In this document: piece after piece, positions 7,583 through 15,195 of the stretch
How positions within the stretch are numbered: the first letter of the stretch is position 1
Layout: the number at the start of each line of letters is the position of its first letter
Assembly (NCBI GenBank): GCA_964507825.1
Contig: CAZDQM010000049.1
Span: 1 to 35,615 of the forward strand
Direction: 5' to 3'
Length of the DNA stretch: 35,615 bases
Origin: JAWVZS01 sp964507825
GTDB lineage: Archaea > Thermoproteota > Nitrososphaeria > Nitrososphaerales > Nitrosopumilaceae
Translations under genes and position numbers: made by a program
The notes under the pieces: model-generated
The model's database searches: none
Seen by the model: the letters and a program-made list of their open reading frames with translations, nothing else
Told to the model about the DNA's origin: nothing

Positions 7583-7674
7583 CGGGCTTGGAGGGCTTCG
7601 ATCCCTCGACCTGTAACTTAGGAGGCTACCACGCTATCCATACTTCGCGTCAAATGACTCTGCGCCACAAGCCC
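7583..7674 (-). tRNA. tRNA-Arg (CCT) with D-loop intron
   Basis: On the minus strand the acceptor GGGCTTG (7674-7668) pairs with CAAGCCC (7590-7584), with G73 at 7583 and no encoded CCA. The anticodon stem GTAGC/GTTAC encloses loop CTCCTAA, giving anticodon CCT (7622-7620). The T-arm is GAGGG-ATCGAAG-CCCTC; the first loop base is A where T is normal. The D-stem GCGC/GCGT is only normal if 17 bases (about 7661-7645, AGAGTCATTTGACGCGA) are removed, leaving the loop AGTATGGATA with the GG pair. Because AG is repeated at both borders the exact cut could slide by up to two bases. Non-canonical introns like this are known from thaumarchaeal tRNAs. Confidence 0.8.
7645..7661 (-). other. Putative 17-nt tRNA intron in the D-loop
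   Basis: The insert separates the 5' D-stem strand from the rest of the D-loop of tRNA-Arg(CCT). It contains GTC-ATTT-GAC, which can form a small hairpin, and a CGCG that can pair with the preceding GCGC, as in a relaxed bulge-helix-bulge that archaeal splicing endonuclease would cut. The intron position is deduced from tRNA structure alone. Confidence 0.65.
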
Positions 7675-7782
7675 AGCAAGACATGCCGATGACTCTATAA
7701 TAATATTCAACAGCGCAACAATCTGTAACAGCTGCACTGCCGGCGCCATTAGAATACCATCGAATCTTCCGGAACCCGTGAA

Positions 7783-8514
7783 TCAAACCTTGGATGTGTG
7801 CGTGCTATTTTCAATTAACTCCCTGATCCTCTTCCATCCCGGATCATCTGTTACATTCCACTTTTCATAATTTACAACCTCCCCAAGCCTCAGCCTAGGT
7901 AGCCATCCGGCCTCTTCCAGATCCGGCTTTGCGGCAAACTCTTCTACGCGTCCAAGGCATAGATACGCCACCGGAACCACGTGCTCTGGCAGCTCTAGTA
8001 TATCCTTTAACGCGTCATTTGACAATATGCTGACCCAGCCCATGCCGATTCCCTCGGCTCGTGCCGCCAGCCAGAGATTTTGTACGGCGCAACATACGCT
8101 GTAGATACCGGTCTCGGGAATGCTGGATCTGCCTATTACAAACGGCCCGAACCGCGTTGGGTCATATGTAATGCAGAGATTAATCGAGGCCTCCATTATC
8201 CCCTCAAGCTTCAAGGACAGGTATTGTGACTTTTTTGGCTCCTCTACCTCCCTTGAGGATCGTCTCAGCTCCTCATCAAAACTATTCCTTATTCTCCTCC
8301 TGGTATCATCATTTTTTATTAGAATAAAGTTCCACGGCTGCGAGAAACCCACCGACGGTGCATGGTGCGCCGCATTAAGGATGCGCGCAATCACCTCCCC
8401 GTCGATCTCCTCTCCCGTAAAGCGAGTTCTTACGTCCCGTCTGGTAAAAATGGCCTTGTAAAGGCCGTCCTTCTCCTCCCTGCTAAAGTCCTCATTTGGT
8501 ACATTCCCATTCAT
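7783..8514 (-). CDS. bluB: 5,6-dimethylbenzimidazole synthase
   Basis: A 243-residue nitroreductase-fold flavoenzyme. BluB splits reduced FMN with oxygen to give 5,6-dimethylbenzimidazole, the lower ligand of cobalamin. The sequence has the N-terminal RRDVRTRF block (residues 26-33), HHAPSVGFSQPWNFI (50-64, FMN binding), YSVCCAVQNLWLAARAEGIGMGWVSI (about 138-163) and the C-terminal LEEAGWLPR region that marks BluB rather than general nitroreductases. This fits the known ability of ammonia-oxidising archaea to make true cobalamin. No other cobalamin gene is adjacent; the neighbours are tRNA genes on either side, so it is probably a single-gene transcription unit. A short CT-repeat precedes the ATG. 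Confidence 0.85.
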   Translation of the reverse strand: MNGNVPNEDFSREEKDGLYKAIFTRRDVRTRFTGEEIDGEVIARILNAAHHAPSVGFSQPWNFILIKNDDTRRRIRNSFDEELRRSSREVEEPKKSQYLSLKLEGIMEASINLCITYDPTRFGPFVIGRSSIPETGIYSVCCAVQNLWLAARAEGIGMGWVSILSNDALKDILELPEHVVPVAYLCLGRVEEFAAKPDLEEAGWLPRLRLGEVVNYEKWNVTDDPGWKRIRELIENSTHTSKV

Positions 8515-8579
8515 GGCATGATTGTCTCTCTCTCTCTGTTAAACGTTAATAATGCCGTAAAAGGATCATGCTAACAACT

Positions 8580-8653
8580 GGGCCGGTAGTCTAGCTGGTT
8601 AGGATACCGCCTCGACACGGCGGTGATCGTGAGTTCGAATCTCTCTCGGCCCA
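8580..8653 (+). tRNA. tRNA-Val (GAC)
   Basis: A complete 74-base cloverleaf. The acceptor GGGCCGG pairs with TCGGCCC (G7-T66 wobble), the D-stem is GTCT/GGAT with loop AGCTGGTTA, the anticodon stem CCGCC/GGCGG encloses TCGACAC, giving anticodon GAC, and the T-arm is GTGAG-TTCGAAT-CTCTC. CCA is not encoded in full (A73 is followed by CCT). Two oddities: base 33 is C where U is nearly universal, and positions 50/64 are a T-T mismatch. No intron is needed to fold it. Confidence 0.92.
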
Positions 8654-8657
8654 CCTT

Positions 8658-9152
8658 TTACATGCTTGTCTCAAATTCTTTTTCCACGACTGACCAGGCA
8701 GATTCCACGGTAATCACACCCTGCGCACTTAGATTATGCAACTCTCCTGCGGCAAGCGAATCATACAGTTCTGGACTTATATCATCCCTTCCTACTGTCG
8801 TGATGCTCTTTAGCGGGATCTCTGCACCGGGATAAAACGCCGCCCTTCCCGGCATTGCAATATCCTGGGTGGAATACTGGCCTGCCGCTACACGCGCACC
8901 GTTTGCAAAAACCTCGTACGCAATTAGCGGAATAGTGAACGTCTTTTCACTAGGATTGGAGATCAGAAAGGTAGTCTCAACCTTTAACGTTCCAGAAACC
9001 CTGTCGGTGGAGAGCACCTTTACATCGACTAGCTCTACCTGCGCCCGTTCAAGCTCGGGGTTATCTAGGCTTGCATACAGCACAAAGCCTCCCATCATGG
9101 CTAGGAGTCCTCCTATTGCAACATAGACAATCAGCTTGCTTTGTAATGCCAA
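8658..9152 (-). CDS. Membrane-anchored LEA14-like protein
   Basis: A 164-residue protein with one N-terminal transmembrane helix (IVYVAIGGLLAMMGGFVLYA, about residues 8-27) and an extracytoplasmic domain. The domain has LEA14/WHy features: VELVDVKVLSTDRVSGTLKVETTFLISNPSEKTFTIPLIAYEVFANG, a strand pattern with the 'NPs...i.i.y.v..ng' core. Such domains are linked in plants and prokaryotes to desiccation and stress tolerance; in archaea the role is unknown. It converges on tRNA-Val with only 4 bases between, and its promoter region (9153-9210) is shared with the divergent CopD-like gene. Confidence 0.75.
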   Translation of the reverse strand: MALQSKLIVYVAIGGLLAMMGGFVLYASLDNPELERAQVELVDVKVLSTDRVSGTLKVETTFLISNPSEKTFTIPLIAYEVFANGARVAAGQYSTQDIAMPGRAAFYPGAEIPLKSITTVGRDDISPELYDSLAAGELHNLSAQGVITVESAWSVVEKEFETSM

Positions 9153-9210
9153 ATCGAATTCCTTCTGTTTTTACAGCTAAAAAACGTTGGCAGGGGCAAA
9201 TAAATAATAT

Positions 9211-9726
9211 TTGAGGATGAAAAATAACCGCATGGGACTGGAACAGACCCTTGTGACCTGGATACATCTTATCTGTGCGGCCATCTGGGTCGGCGGTTCA
9301 ATCTTCCTCGGCGTCGTCTTGGCGCCACTCTTAAAGACAATGTACTCTTCCCATGAACAGCGAATCCAGCTGATGATACGGGTTGGAAGGCGCTTTAACA
9401 AAATCGCGGTGCCGTCCCTTCTAATCCTGATTGCCACTGGAATTTATAATTCCCGTGGCATTTTGAACAATTCCGAGCTCTTGTTTTCAAGCGATTATGG
9501 AACATACCTGATAATCAAAATCATCCTAGTCGTTTTACTGGTTGCCGTATTCCTAGTCCATGTCCGCATAATTCGAAGGGACGTTGAGGACAAAATCATG
9601 GCGGGGGAGGTATCCCATGACCAGCTTCAGAGACTGCGCAAGAAGATCATCATACTGGGCGAGGTTACGGTGGTAATCTCCGTGGCAATACTATTCTTTG
9701 CCGCCGCACTGGACTCTGGACTATGA
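9211..9726 (+). CDS. CopD-like membrane protein
   Basis: A 171-residue integral membrane protein with four predicted helices: TWIHLICAAIWVGGSIFLGVVLAPL, IAVPSLLILIATGIY, YLIIKIILVVLLVAVFLVHVRII and IIILGEVTVVISVAILFFAAAL. The first helix carries 'WiHl...iWvGGsiF', and a His appears in helix 3, a pattern of the CopD (copper resistance D) family of four-helix heme- or copper-binding proteins. Copper handling would suit an organism rich in cuproproteins, but this is inference. The start is TTG at 9211, with ATGs at 9217 and 9232 as alternatives; the last sits directly before the conserved part. The 3' end overlaps rtcA by 6 bases, tail to tail. Confidence 0.72.
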   Translation: MRMKNNRMGLEQTLVTWIHLICAAIWVGGSIFLGVVLAPLLKTMYSSHEQRIQLMIRVGRRFNKIAVPSLLILIATGIYNSRGILNNSELLFSSDYGTYLIIKIILVVLLVAVFLVHVRIIRRDVEDKIMAGEVSHDQLQRLRKKIIILGEVTVVISVAILFFAAALDSGL

Positions 9727-10737
9727 AATCCCCCTTATCCTGACCTCAAAGCCTCCTGCAATCCTACCGATTCCATACCTGCACCCGGTAATCTTTGATG
9801 TAATGTACAGGTTTGTCTTTAGATGACTCGTGATTTTATCCGTCCTGAAAACGGACGTGCCGCCGCACTGGCTGGCCGGAATGACTAGCATGTCTGCAAG
9901 GTTGTGATCAACGCCCAGGTTATTCCGTAAAAATTCACCTGCCACATCCCTCTTGAAATTTTCCTTGTTATAATCCCAAAGGCTGTCTACCCCTGCAACC
10001 GAATCTGCGTCCTTGCTGTACAACAGTATAGACGCGCCGCTGTCGGCGGCCTCGTCCTCACTTAATTGCACATTTACCTTCCATTGTACTGATTCCAGGG
10101 AATCGGCAATCTCTATACAACGCGACTCGACTTTTTTCCTGTCGAGTCCCGAAAACGTACACAACAGTTCTGCTTGTCCTGTGACTCTTTTTGTCAGTGA
10201 GACGGGCATGATCCTTTTGCATGGCTCTATTTCGGCCTCCACCTTGCCCCCACCCTTTGGATAATATCCCCTGTTCCTGACGTTTATGGAATAGTTTATT
10301 CCAAACCTTTCTAGGGCCTCGGCTAGGACAAATTTCGTATAATTTATCGTGGGACTCCATGGCACGTCTGTTCCCCCACCAATGGCCAGCGTGACCCTTT
10401 TTCCAGAGATCGCAGCTGCAAAGATGACACCCTGGAGTACTAGGGATATGCTTCCGGCAGTGCCGACATTCCTTCTGACTTGGGCCTCCCTGACTATACC
10501 CGGCAAGAATTCAACGTCTGTTGAACCGGACTCTTGCCCCAAAACCGTTGCATTGCAGATATCTGACAGGATTTTTATCGATGCAAGGTGCTGCGCGCCT
10601 AGTCCCGGAACCCTCCTTTTACTCCTAATCCTTGTAATTTTTACGGGTATCTGTGAGATGCATGATAGCGTGACTGCGCTGCGAAGAATCTGTCCGCCGC
10701 CCTCTCCTACGGAACCGTCAATCTCTAGCCCCTTCAA
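9721..10737 (-). CDS. rtcA: RNA 3'-terminal phosphate cyclase
   Basis: A 338-residue cyclase that converts RNA 3'-phosphate ends to 2',3'-cyclic phosphates using ATP through an enzyme-AMP intermediate. The N-terminus has the family signature IDGSVGEGGGQILRSAVTLS (residues 6-25), followed by KRRVPGLGAQHLASIKIL. GGGTDVPWSPTINY is near residue 120, and the C-terminal SHLKTNLYI holds the catalytic His that becomes adenylated. Full length. The start is TTG, supported because the signature begins six residues later and nothing upstream is conserved. It shares a 51-base divergent promoter region with the NMN adenylyltransferase gene. Confidence 0.93.
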   Translation of the reverse strand: MKGLEIDGSVGEGGGQILRSAVTLSCISQIPVKITRIRSKRRVPGLGAQHLASIKILSDICNATVLGQESGSTDVEFLPGIVREAQVRRNVGTAGSISLVLQGVIFAAAISGKRVTLAIGGGTDVPWSPTINYTKFVLAEALERFGINYSINVRNRGYYPKGGGKVEAEIEPCKRIMPVSLTKRVTGQAELLCTFSGLDRKKVESRCIEIADSLESVQWKVNVQLSEDEAADSGASILLYSKDADSVAGVDSLWDYNKENFKRDVAGEFLRNNLGVDHNLADMLVIPASQCGGTSVFRTDKITSHLKTNLYITSKITGCRYGIGRIAGGFEVRIRGIS

Positions 10738-10788
10738 TAGTCTATTCTGTGTAATGCTTTTTAATAATTCTAGATTTAGATTTATCCT

Positions 10789-11283
10789 ATGGATGGGTTA
10801 TTCATTGGGAGATTCCAGCCATTTCACTTGGGCCACCTGTATGCAATAAGGCACGCCCTCTTGCAGGCAGACAACGTCTGGATCGGAATCGGAAGCTCCA
10901 ACAGACCGGCTGAAAAACAAAACCCCTTCTCTGCCGCGGAGCGCAAAGAGATGATTACATCATCACTTGATGACTCGACTCTTGAGAGGACTAGCATATA
11001 CGAGATTCCTGATCTTGACAACCATGAGCGGTGGGCCGAGAACGTCAAAATAATCGTCCCAAGATTTGATCTGGTTTTTACCAATGATAACCTGACCGGC
11101 CACATCTACTCGCGACAGGGAATCACCGTCATCCCAATCCCTTTTAAAAACCGGGATCTCCTGACCGGCACCGAAATTCGCCGGAAAATCATCGACGATA
11201 TAGCCTGGGAAGACTGCGTTCCAGACGGAACGAGAAACGTGCTGTTAAAGTGTAATGCCAGTGATCGTCTGAAGGGTCTTTAA
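10789..11283 (+). CDS. Nicotinamide-nucleotide adenylyltransferase
   Basis: A 164-residue archaeal-type NMNAT that makes NAD from NMN and ATP. It has the nucleotidyltransferase signature GRFQPFHLGHLYAI (residues 7-20, with the HxGH motif), IGIGSSNRP and NPFSAAERKEMI in the middle, and LTGTEIRRKI near the C-terminus, equivalent to the ISSTxxR ATP-binding motif. The length matches the archaeal family. ATG start. It is followed after 38 bases by the aminotransferase gene on the same strand; a TATA-like AATTATAAATAAA just before that gene suggests the two can be transcribed separately. Confidence 0.93.
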   Translation: MDGLFIGRFQPFHLGHLYAIRHALLQADNVWIGIGSSNRPAEKQNPFSAAERKEMITSSLDDSTLERTSIYEIPDLDNHERWAENVKIIVPRFDLVFTNDNLTGHIYSRQGITVIPIPFKNRDLLTGTEIRRKIIDDIAWEDCVPDGTRNVLLKCNASDRLKGL

Positions 11284-11321
11284 TTATAAATAAACCCGAC
11301 CCGCACCTAGCTTGAATTATA

Positions 11322-12467
11322 ATGGAATACCTTTCGATGCTTCCCGGCCCGACAAACGTGCCCAACAGGGTGATGAGGGCCATGCTTGCACCAATCATTA
11401 ATCATCGAAGCGATGATTTTGTGGAATTATACACCGATGTCGTCGACAAGACACAGCAGGTCTTTGAAACAAAGAGCGACATTGTTGCACTGTCTGCATC
11501 GGGTACCGGCGCGGTCGAGGCAGGGGTTGTAAACCTTGTAAAGCCGGGTGATAAAATAATCATTCCAGTCAACGGGGAGTTCAGCAACAGGCTGTCGCAG
11601 CTGATTGAGGGCCAGGGGGCAAACGTCGTGCGGCTAGAGACCCCTCCCGGGGAAAACGCCACCCTTGATCAGGTACGAGAGGCGTTTGACAACAATCCCG
11701 ACGTCAAGGCGTTCTATGTGGTACACAACGAAACCTCTACTGGAACCATGGTCAACTATTTGGACAAAATATCCGATCTGACATCGAGAAACGACGCGTT
11801 TTACGTAGTTGATTCCGTCTCCCTTCTGGGCGGGGCGCCGCTGCGTGTGGACAAGTGGAACATTGACGTGTGCATGACTGGTGCACAAAAAGCAATCGCC
11901 GCTCCCCCCGGAATATCGCCAATATCGGTCAGTCCTCGTGCTAAAAAATACATGATTGAAAACCCTCCAAAAACCATGTACTTTAACCTAGCACGATACT
12001 TCAAATATTATGACGAGGAAAAGCACACTCCGTTTACGCCGGCGCTGCCGCTACTATATGCGTACAGGGAGGCGTGCTCCATCCTGCTCGAGGAGGGACT
12101 CGAGAACGCCTTCAAAAGGCACAAGGTCTGCTCTGATTCGCTGTATAATGGATTAAGTGCCATGGGACTATCCCCGTTTGCCAGAGAGGAGGACCGCTCC
12201 ATATCCATTGTGGCGCTAAATTATCTAGACGGACTCGAGGACAAGACATTCCGGAACACACTTGCAAACAAGTTCAAGGTTCTCGTGGCAGGCGGATTTG
12301 GAAACCTAAAGGGCAAGGTATTTCGAGTGGGGTGCATGGGAGAGGTAGGACCTTATCACGTGATGAGGACCATATCTGCCATATCGTCGACACTGGCAAT
12401 GATGGGCCATGACGTCGATACCCAAGCCGGCTTCAAGGCGGCAGAAACAAGATTACAGGATCTCTGA
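11322..12467 (+). CDS. Class V aminotransferase (serine-glyoxylate type)
   Basis: A 381-residue PLP enzyme of the alanine-glyoxylate / serine-pyruvate aminotransferase group. LPGPTNVPNRVMRAML opens the protein, SASGTGAVEAG (58-68) binds the PLP phosphate, YVVDSVSLLGG (161-171) carries Asp164 that contacts the pyridine nitrogen, and TGAQKAIAAPPG holds the Schiff-base Lys190. The C-terminal domain has VLVAGGFGNLKGKVFRVGCMGEV, the usual end motif. Substrates could be glycine/serine/alanine pairs or a phosphorylated analogue; sequence alone does not decide. ATG start with a TATA-like stretch about 25 bases before it. A 76-base gap to the FKBP gene suggests separate control. Confidence 0.88.
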   Translation: MEYLSMLPGPTNVPNRVMRAMLAPIINHRSDDFVELYTDVVDKTQQVFETKSDIVALSASGTGAVEAGVVNLVKPGDKIIIPVNGEFSNRLSQLIEGQGANVVRLETPPGENATLDQVREAFDNNPDVKAFYVVHNETSTGTMVNYLDKISDLTSRNDAFYVVDSVSLLGGAPLRVDKWNIDVCMTGAQKAIAAPPGISPISVSPRAKKYMIENPPKTMYFNLARYFKYYDEEKHTPFTPALPLLYAYREACSILLEEGLENAFKRHKVCSDSLYNGLSAMGLSPFAREEDRSISIVALNYLDGLEDKTFRNTLANKFKVLVAGGFGNLKGKVFRVGCMGEVGPYHVMRTISAISSTLAMMGHDVDTQAGFKAAETRLQDL

Positions 12468-12543
12468 ACCGGCACGAGTCCACACAGGCCCGGCAGATGT
12501 CATGGTTTAACTTAATATTAGGAAATTCTCGAGACCGATCACG

Positions 12544-13425
12544 ATGACCTTGGATCCCGGCACTATAATTCTAGTTGATTATACTGCACAGATAAAGGAT
12601 GCCGACGAGGTCTTTGATACGACCATAGAAGAGAATGCCAGAAAGCACAACATTTACGAGCCGGACACATACTATCAGCCGCGCCTGATCACGGTCGGGG
12701 AGCGCCATATGCTAAAGGGATTTGATGACGAAATTGTAAATGCAAATGTGGGCGAGCCGATGTCCATTGAGGTCCTCCCGGACAAGGGGTTTGGGGAGAG
12801 GGATCCGGGCAAGGTCAGAATGATCCCGTTGCGAAAGCTAGGCGAGGATGCAGAAAAGGTATTCGTTGGTGATACGATTACCATAGACGGCCGCAACGCC
12901 ATAGTGCGATTCATTGGATCAGGCAGGGTCCAGGTTGACTTTAACCACCATTATGCAGGCGAGACGATTGTATATGACGTCAACGTCATAAAGTCCCTTG
13001 ATTCTGATGAAGACAAGTTACTTTATACGGCACGACATCACTTTGGGCCGAATTATCGGCAAGAAGATTTGGTCAGAGACGAGAATAGTCTAAATGTCTC
13101 CATCCCGGAGAAATTTTTTCGCGTAAACGATCTGCAAACAATCAAACATTTTCTCAAGATCGAAATCTTCAAGCGCGTGCCATCACTAAAAACGATCCAT
13201 TTTGTAGAGACGCATGATAACCCCGCTTCTGGCGTCGAGCTCAAACCCAAGTCCGATAACCAGGATACCGACACGGACCAACTTGAACCAGGCAACCAGG
13301 ATACCGACACGGACAGTCCAAAACCCGAGAATCACGACGAGTCCACCCATGAATCACACAAACACGAATCCGACAATTCAGATACTAAACCCTACAACAC
13401 GAATGTCGAAGAAAGGCGCACCTGA
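12544..13425 (+). CDS. Long FKBP-type peptidyl-prolyl isomerase with acidic tail
   Basis: A 293-residue cytosolic prolyl isomerase/chaperone of the archaeal SlyD-like long FKBP family. The FKBP core begins VDYTAQIKDADEVFDTT and includes LITVGERHMLKGFDDEIVNANVGEP; an insert-in-flap domain follows (DKGFGERDPGKVRMIPL to VQVDFNHHYAGETIVYDVNV). A C-terminal alpha/beta domain covers about residues 160-225. The last ~65 residues are a low-complexity Asp/Thr/Pro/His tail with a tandem repeat of QDTDTDqlEPgN type. The tail may bind metals, as in SlyD, but it has few His and no Cys, so this is tentative. ATG start. It ends 2 bases before the convergent G1P dehydrogenase gene. Confidence 0.88.
   Translation: MTLDPGTIILVDYTAQIKDADEVFDTTIEENARKHNIYEPDTYYQPRLITVGERHMLKGFDDEIVNANVGEPMSIEVLPDKGFGERDPGKVRMIPLRKLGEDAEKVFVGDTITIDGRNAIVRFIGSGRVQVDFNHHYAGETIVYDVNVIKSLDSDEDKLLYTARHHFGPNYRQEDLVRDENSLNVSIPEKFFRVNDLQTIKHFLKIEIFKRVPSLKTIHFVETHDNPASGVELKPKSDNQDTDTDQLEPGNQDTDTDSPKPENHDESTHESHKHESDNSDTKPYNTNVEERRT
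13258..13314 (+). repeat. 21-bp in-frame direct repeat in the FKBP tail
   Basis: Bases 13258-13278 and 13294-13314 are identical over 21 bases with a period of 36 (12 codons), encoding N-Q-D-T-D-T-D twice. The identity at DNA level suggests a recent slippage duplication. Confidence 0.85.
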
Positions 13426-13427
13426 TT

Positions 13428-14489
13428 TTATAATATGGTGGCCTCTGCCAGATCCGCGGCGCGCCTTCTAGTCATCTCTTCTTCCATTAGAATCGTATAG
13501 CGCTCAGGACGCAGCTGCTGCGCAGTCATTAATGCTTTTATTACATCTTCCTTGTCTAGTCCTATTTTCCCGGCAGTTGTCGGCGCACCTACATTTCTCA
13601 ACGTATCGGCAATCCCCTTCCAGTCCTGCCCGTGTAATTTTGCCATCATTATCGCTCCCAGTCCGCACTTTTCCCCATGAAGGCCTATTCCGGGCGCAAT
13701 CTTATCTAGGGCGTGTGAGAAGAGGTGCTCGGCACCGGAGCAGGGCCTGCTACTGCCAGCAATACAGGCTGCAACCCCGGCACTGATCAGCGCCTCCACT
13801 ACAATCCTAGAATCGATGCCGGTCTTTGCAAAGAGCCCCGAGTTTTCCAGAATAATATCCGCACTCATCAGGGCTAGGCTGGCCGAGTATCGACCGTAAT
13901 ACTCGCCCGTTTTCCTGTGACCTAGCTCCCAGTCTCTTACCGCGGTAATGTTTGCAACCAAGTCACCGCAACCACTTGCGAGCAGCTTCTTTGGAGCCCT
14001 CTTTATGACATCTATATCAACAAATACCCCGTATGGGGACGATGCCACGATTGAGTGCGGCTTGTCGCCCATGATTGAAACAAACGGACTAGAGATTCCG
14101 TCATGTGATGCTGCAGTTGGAACGCTGACCAGCGGCTTTTTCAGGTTAAACGCGATAATCTTGGCAATGTCCACCGTGCGCCCCCCTCCGATACCGACCA
14201 CCGCGCTACTCTTGTCCCCCCTGACGCTTCTCTCTATCCCCCTGATCGAATCATTATCATTTTTGCCGGCAAGGTGCCAGCTGAACCTGATTCCGGAACC
14301 GGCCAGCGACCGCTCGACTTTTTCCTGGATGATTTTTTTTACGTGGGCCCCGGTAATCAATGACACGCGCCCCGAATCTCCTAATTTCCTTAGGAATTCA
14401 CCGAGGCCGGATATGTTCTTCTCCCCTATTACTATCAGCCGTGGAAGCTCCATTGTGTGTGATTGCACGAGATCATGATTTTCCATCAT
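13428..14489 (-). CDS. egsA: Glycerol-1-phosphate dehydrogenase
   Basis: A 353-residue NAD(P)-dependent enzyme that reduces dihydroxyacetone phosphate to sn-glycerol-1-phosphate, setting the stereochemistry of archaeal membrane lipids. The Rossmann part contains VVGIGGGRTVDIAKIIAF (nucleotide binding) and PLVSVPTAASHDGISSPF; zinc-ligand candidates are the Asp in that block, the His in AEHLFSHALD and the His in GLHGEKCGLG. Full length and single copy in this window, which places the DNA firmly in an archaeon. The given start is ATG at 14489; a second ATG immediately follows, so the exact start is uncertain by one residue. It faces psmB across a shared promoter region. Confidence 0.92.
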   Translation of the reverse strand: MMENHDLVQSHTMELPRLIVIGEKNISGLGEFLRKLGDSGRVSLITGAHVKKIIQEKVERSLAGSGIRFSWHLAGKNDNDSIRGIERSVRGDKSSAVVGIGGGRTVDIAKIIAFNLKKPLVSVPTAASHDGISSPFVSIMGDKPHSIVASSPYGVFVDIDVIKRAPKKLLASGCGDLVANITAVRDWELGHRKTGEYYGRYSASLALMSADIILENSGLFAKTGIDSRIVVEALISAGVAACIAGSSRPCSGAEHLFSHALDKIAPGIGLHGEKCGLGAIMMAKLHGQDWKGIADTLRNVGAPTTAGKIGLDKEDVIKALMTAQQLRPERYTILMEEEMTRRRAADLAEATIL

Positions 14490-14507
14490 TTCAATGACGA
14501 CAAAAAG

Positions 14508-14516
14508 TTATTTAAA
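14508..14516. promoter_or_regulatory. TATA-box candidate between egsA and psmB
   Basis: TTATTTAAA at 14508-14516, preceded by an A-rich element, lies in the 66-base divergent gap. It is about 20 bases from the egsA start and 40 from the psmB TTG, so it could serve either direction. Confidence 0.45.
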
Positions 14517-14555
14517 CGGGTCTTGTGTACCTGAATCATCTTCATAGGTGTAATT

Positions 14556-15188
14556 TTGTCAAATAACGTACGAGAAAAAATACTTCATGGGACTACCACG
14601 GTGGGTATCCGTGCCAGCGACGGCGTTGTGCTGTGTGCCGACATGCGGGCTAGCGCGGGCTATTTCATTGCAAATAATAACACCATGAAAATCCAACAAC
14701 TAGATCAGCATGCGGGCCTCACCCTGGCCGGCGGCGTGGCAGACGCACAAAACATCACTGATATCTTGCGCTATCATGCAAACCTGCACCGCGTTCAAAA
14801 ACAAGAACCGATTGCAATCAAATCATTAACGAGACTCACATCCCTGATATTCCACCAGAACAGGGGCTATCCATTCATCGCTGACATCCTTGTGGGCGGC
14901 CATGATCTAAATGGGCCGGCGCTCTTCAACATCGACATGTTTGGATCCGTTGAAGAAAAGGAATACGTTACCACCGGTAGCGGCTCCCCCGTGGCCTACG
15001 GGGTTCTTGAAGACGAGTACAAAAAGGATCTTACCGTTGAGGATGCCAAGGCGATGGCACTCAGGGCCGTAAAGGCGGCCATCGTCAGGAACATTGGCAC
15101 CGGAGATGGTATCAACGTTGCAACAATTGACAAGAATGGATTCCATCTTTTGACAGACGAGCAGAAAAAGGCAGTTATAGAATTATAG
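14556..15188 (+). CDS. psmB: Proteasome subunit beta
   Basis: A 210-residue catalytic subunit of the 20S proteasome. The propeptide is 12 residues and ends in His-Gly; cleavage exposes Thr13 of HG-TTTVGI as the nucleophile. Downstream the family blocks are present: DGVVLCADMRAS with the Asp and the lysine at KIQQL, LAGGVADAQ, and TTGSGSPVAYGVLE containing the Gly-Ser of the active site. The TTG start is supported because it yields a normal short propeptide and no ATG occurs before the catalytic Thr. It is followed after 7 bases by aCPSF1 on the same strand, a conserved archaeal-looking pair linking protein and RNA turnover. No alpha subunit in the window. Confidence 0.95.
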   Translation: MSNNVREKILHGTTTVGIRASDGVVLCADMRASAGYFIANNNTMKIQQLDQHAGLTLAGGVADAQNITDILRYHANLHRVQKQEPIAIKSLTRLTSLIFHQNRGYPFIADILVGGHDLNGPALFNIDMFGSVEEKEYVTTGSGSPVAYGVLEDEYKKDLTVEDAKAMALRAVKAAIVRNIGTGDGINVATIDKNGFHLLTDEQKKAVIEL

Positions 15189-15195
15189 TGATTTA

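Noticed and set aside
8527..8538. CT dinucleotide run before bluB
   Set aside because: Only about six units; too short to call a functional microsatellite.
10349..10849. Open frame of 166 codons opposite rtcA
   Set aside because: Antisense to a conserved gene and overlapping the NMN adenylyltransferase start in another frame; no family features.
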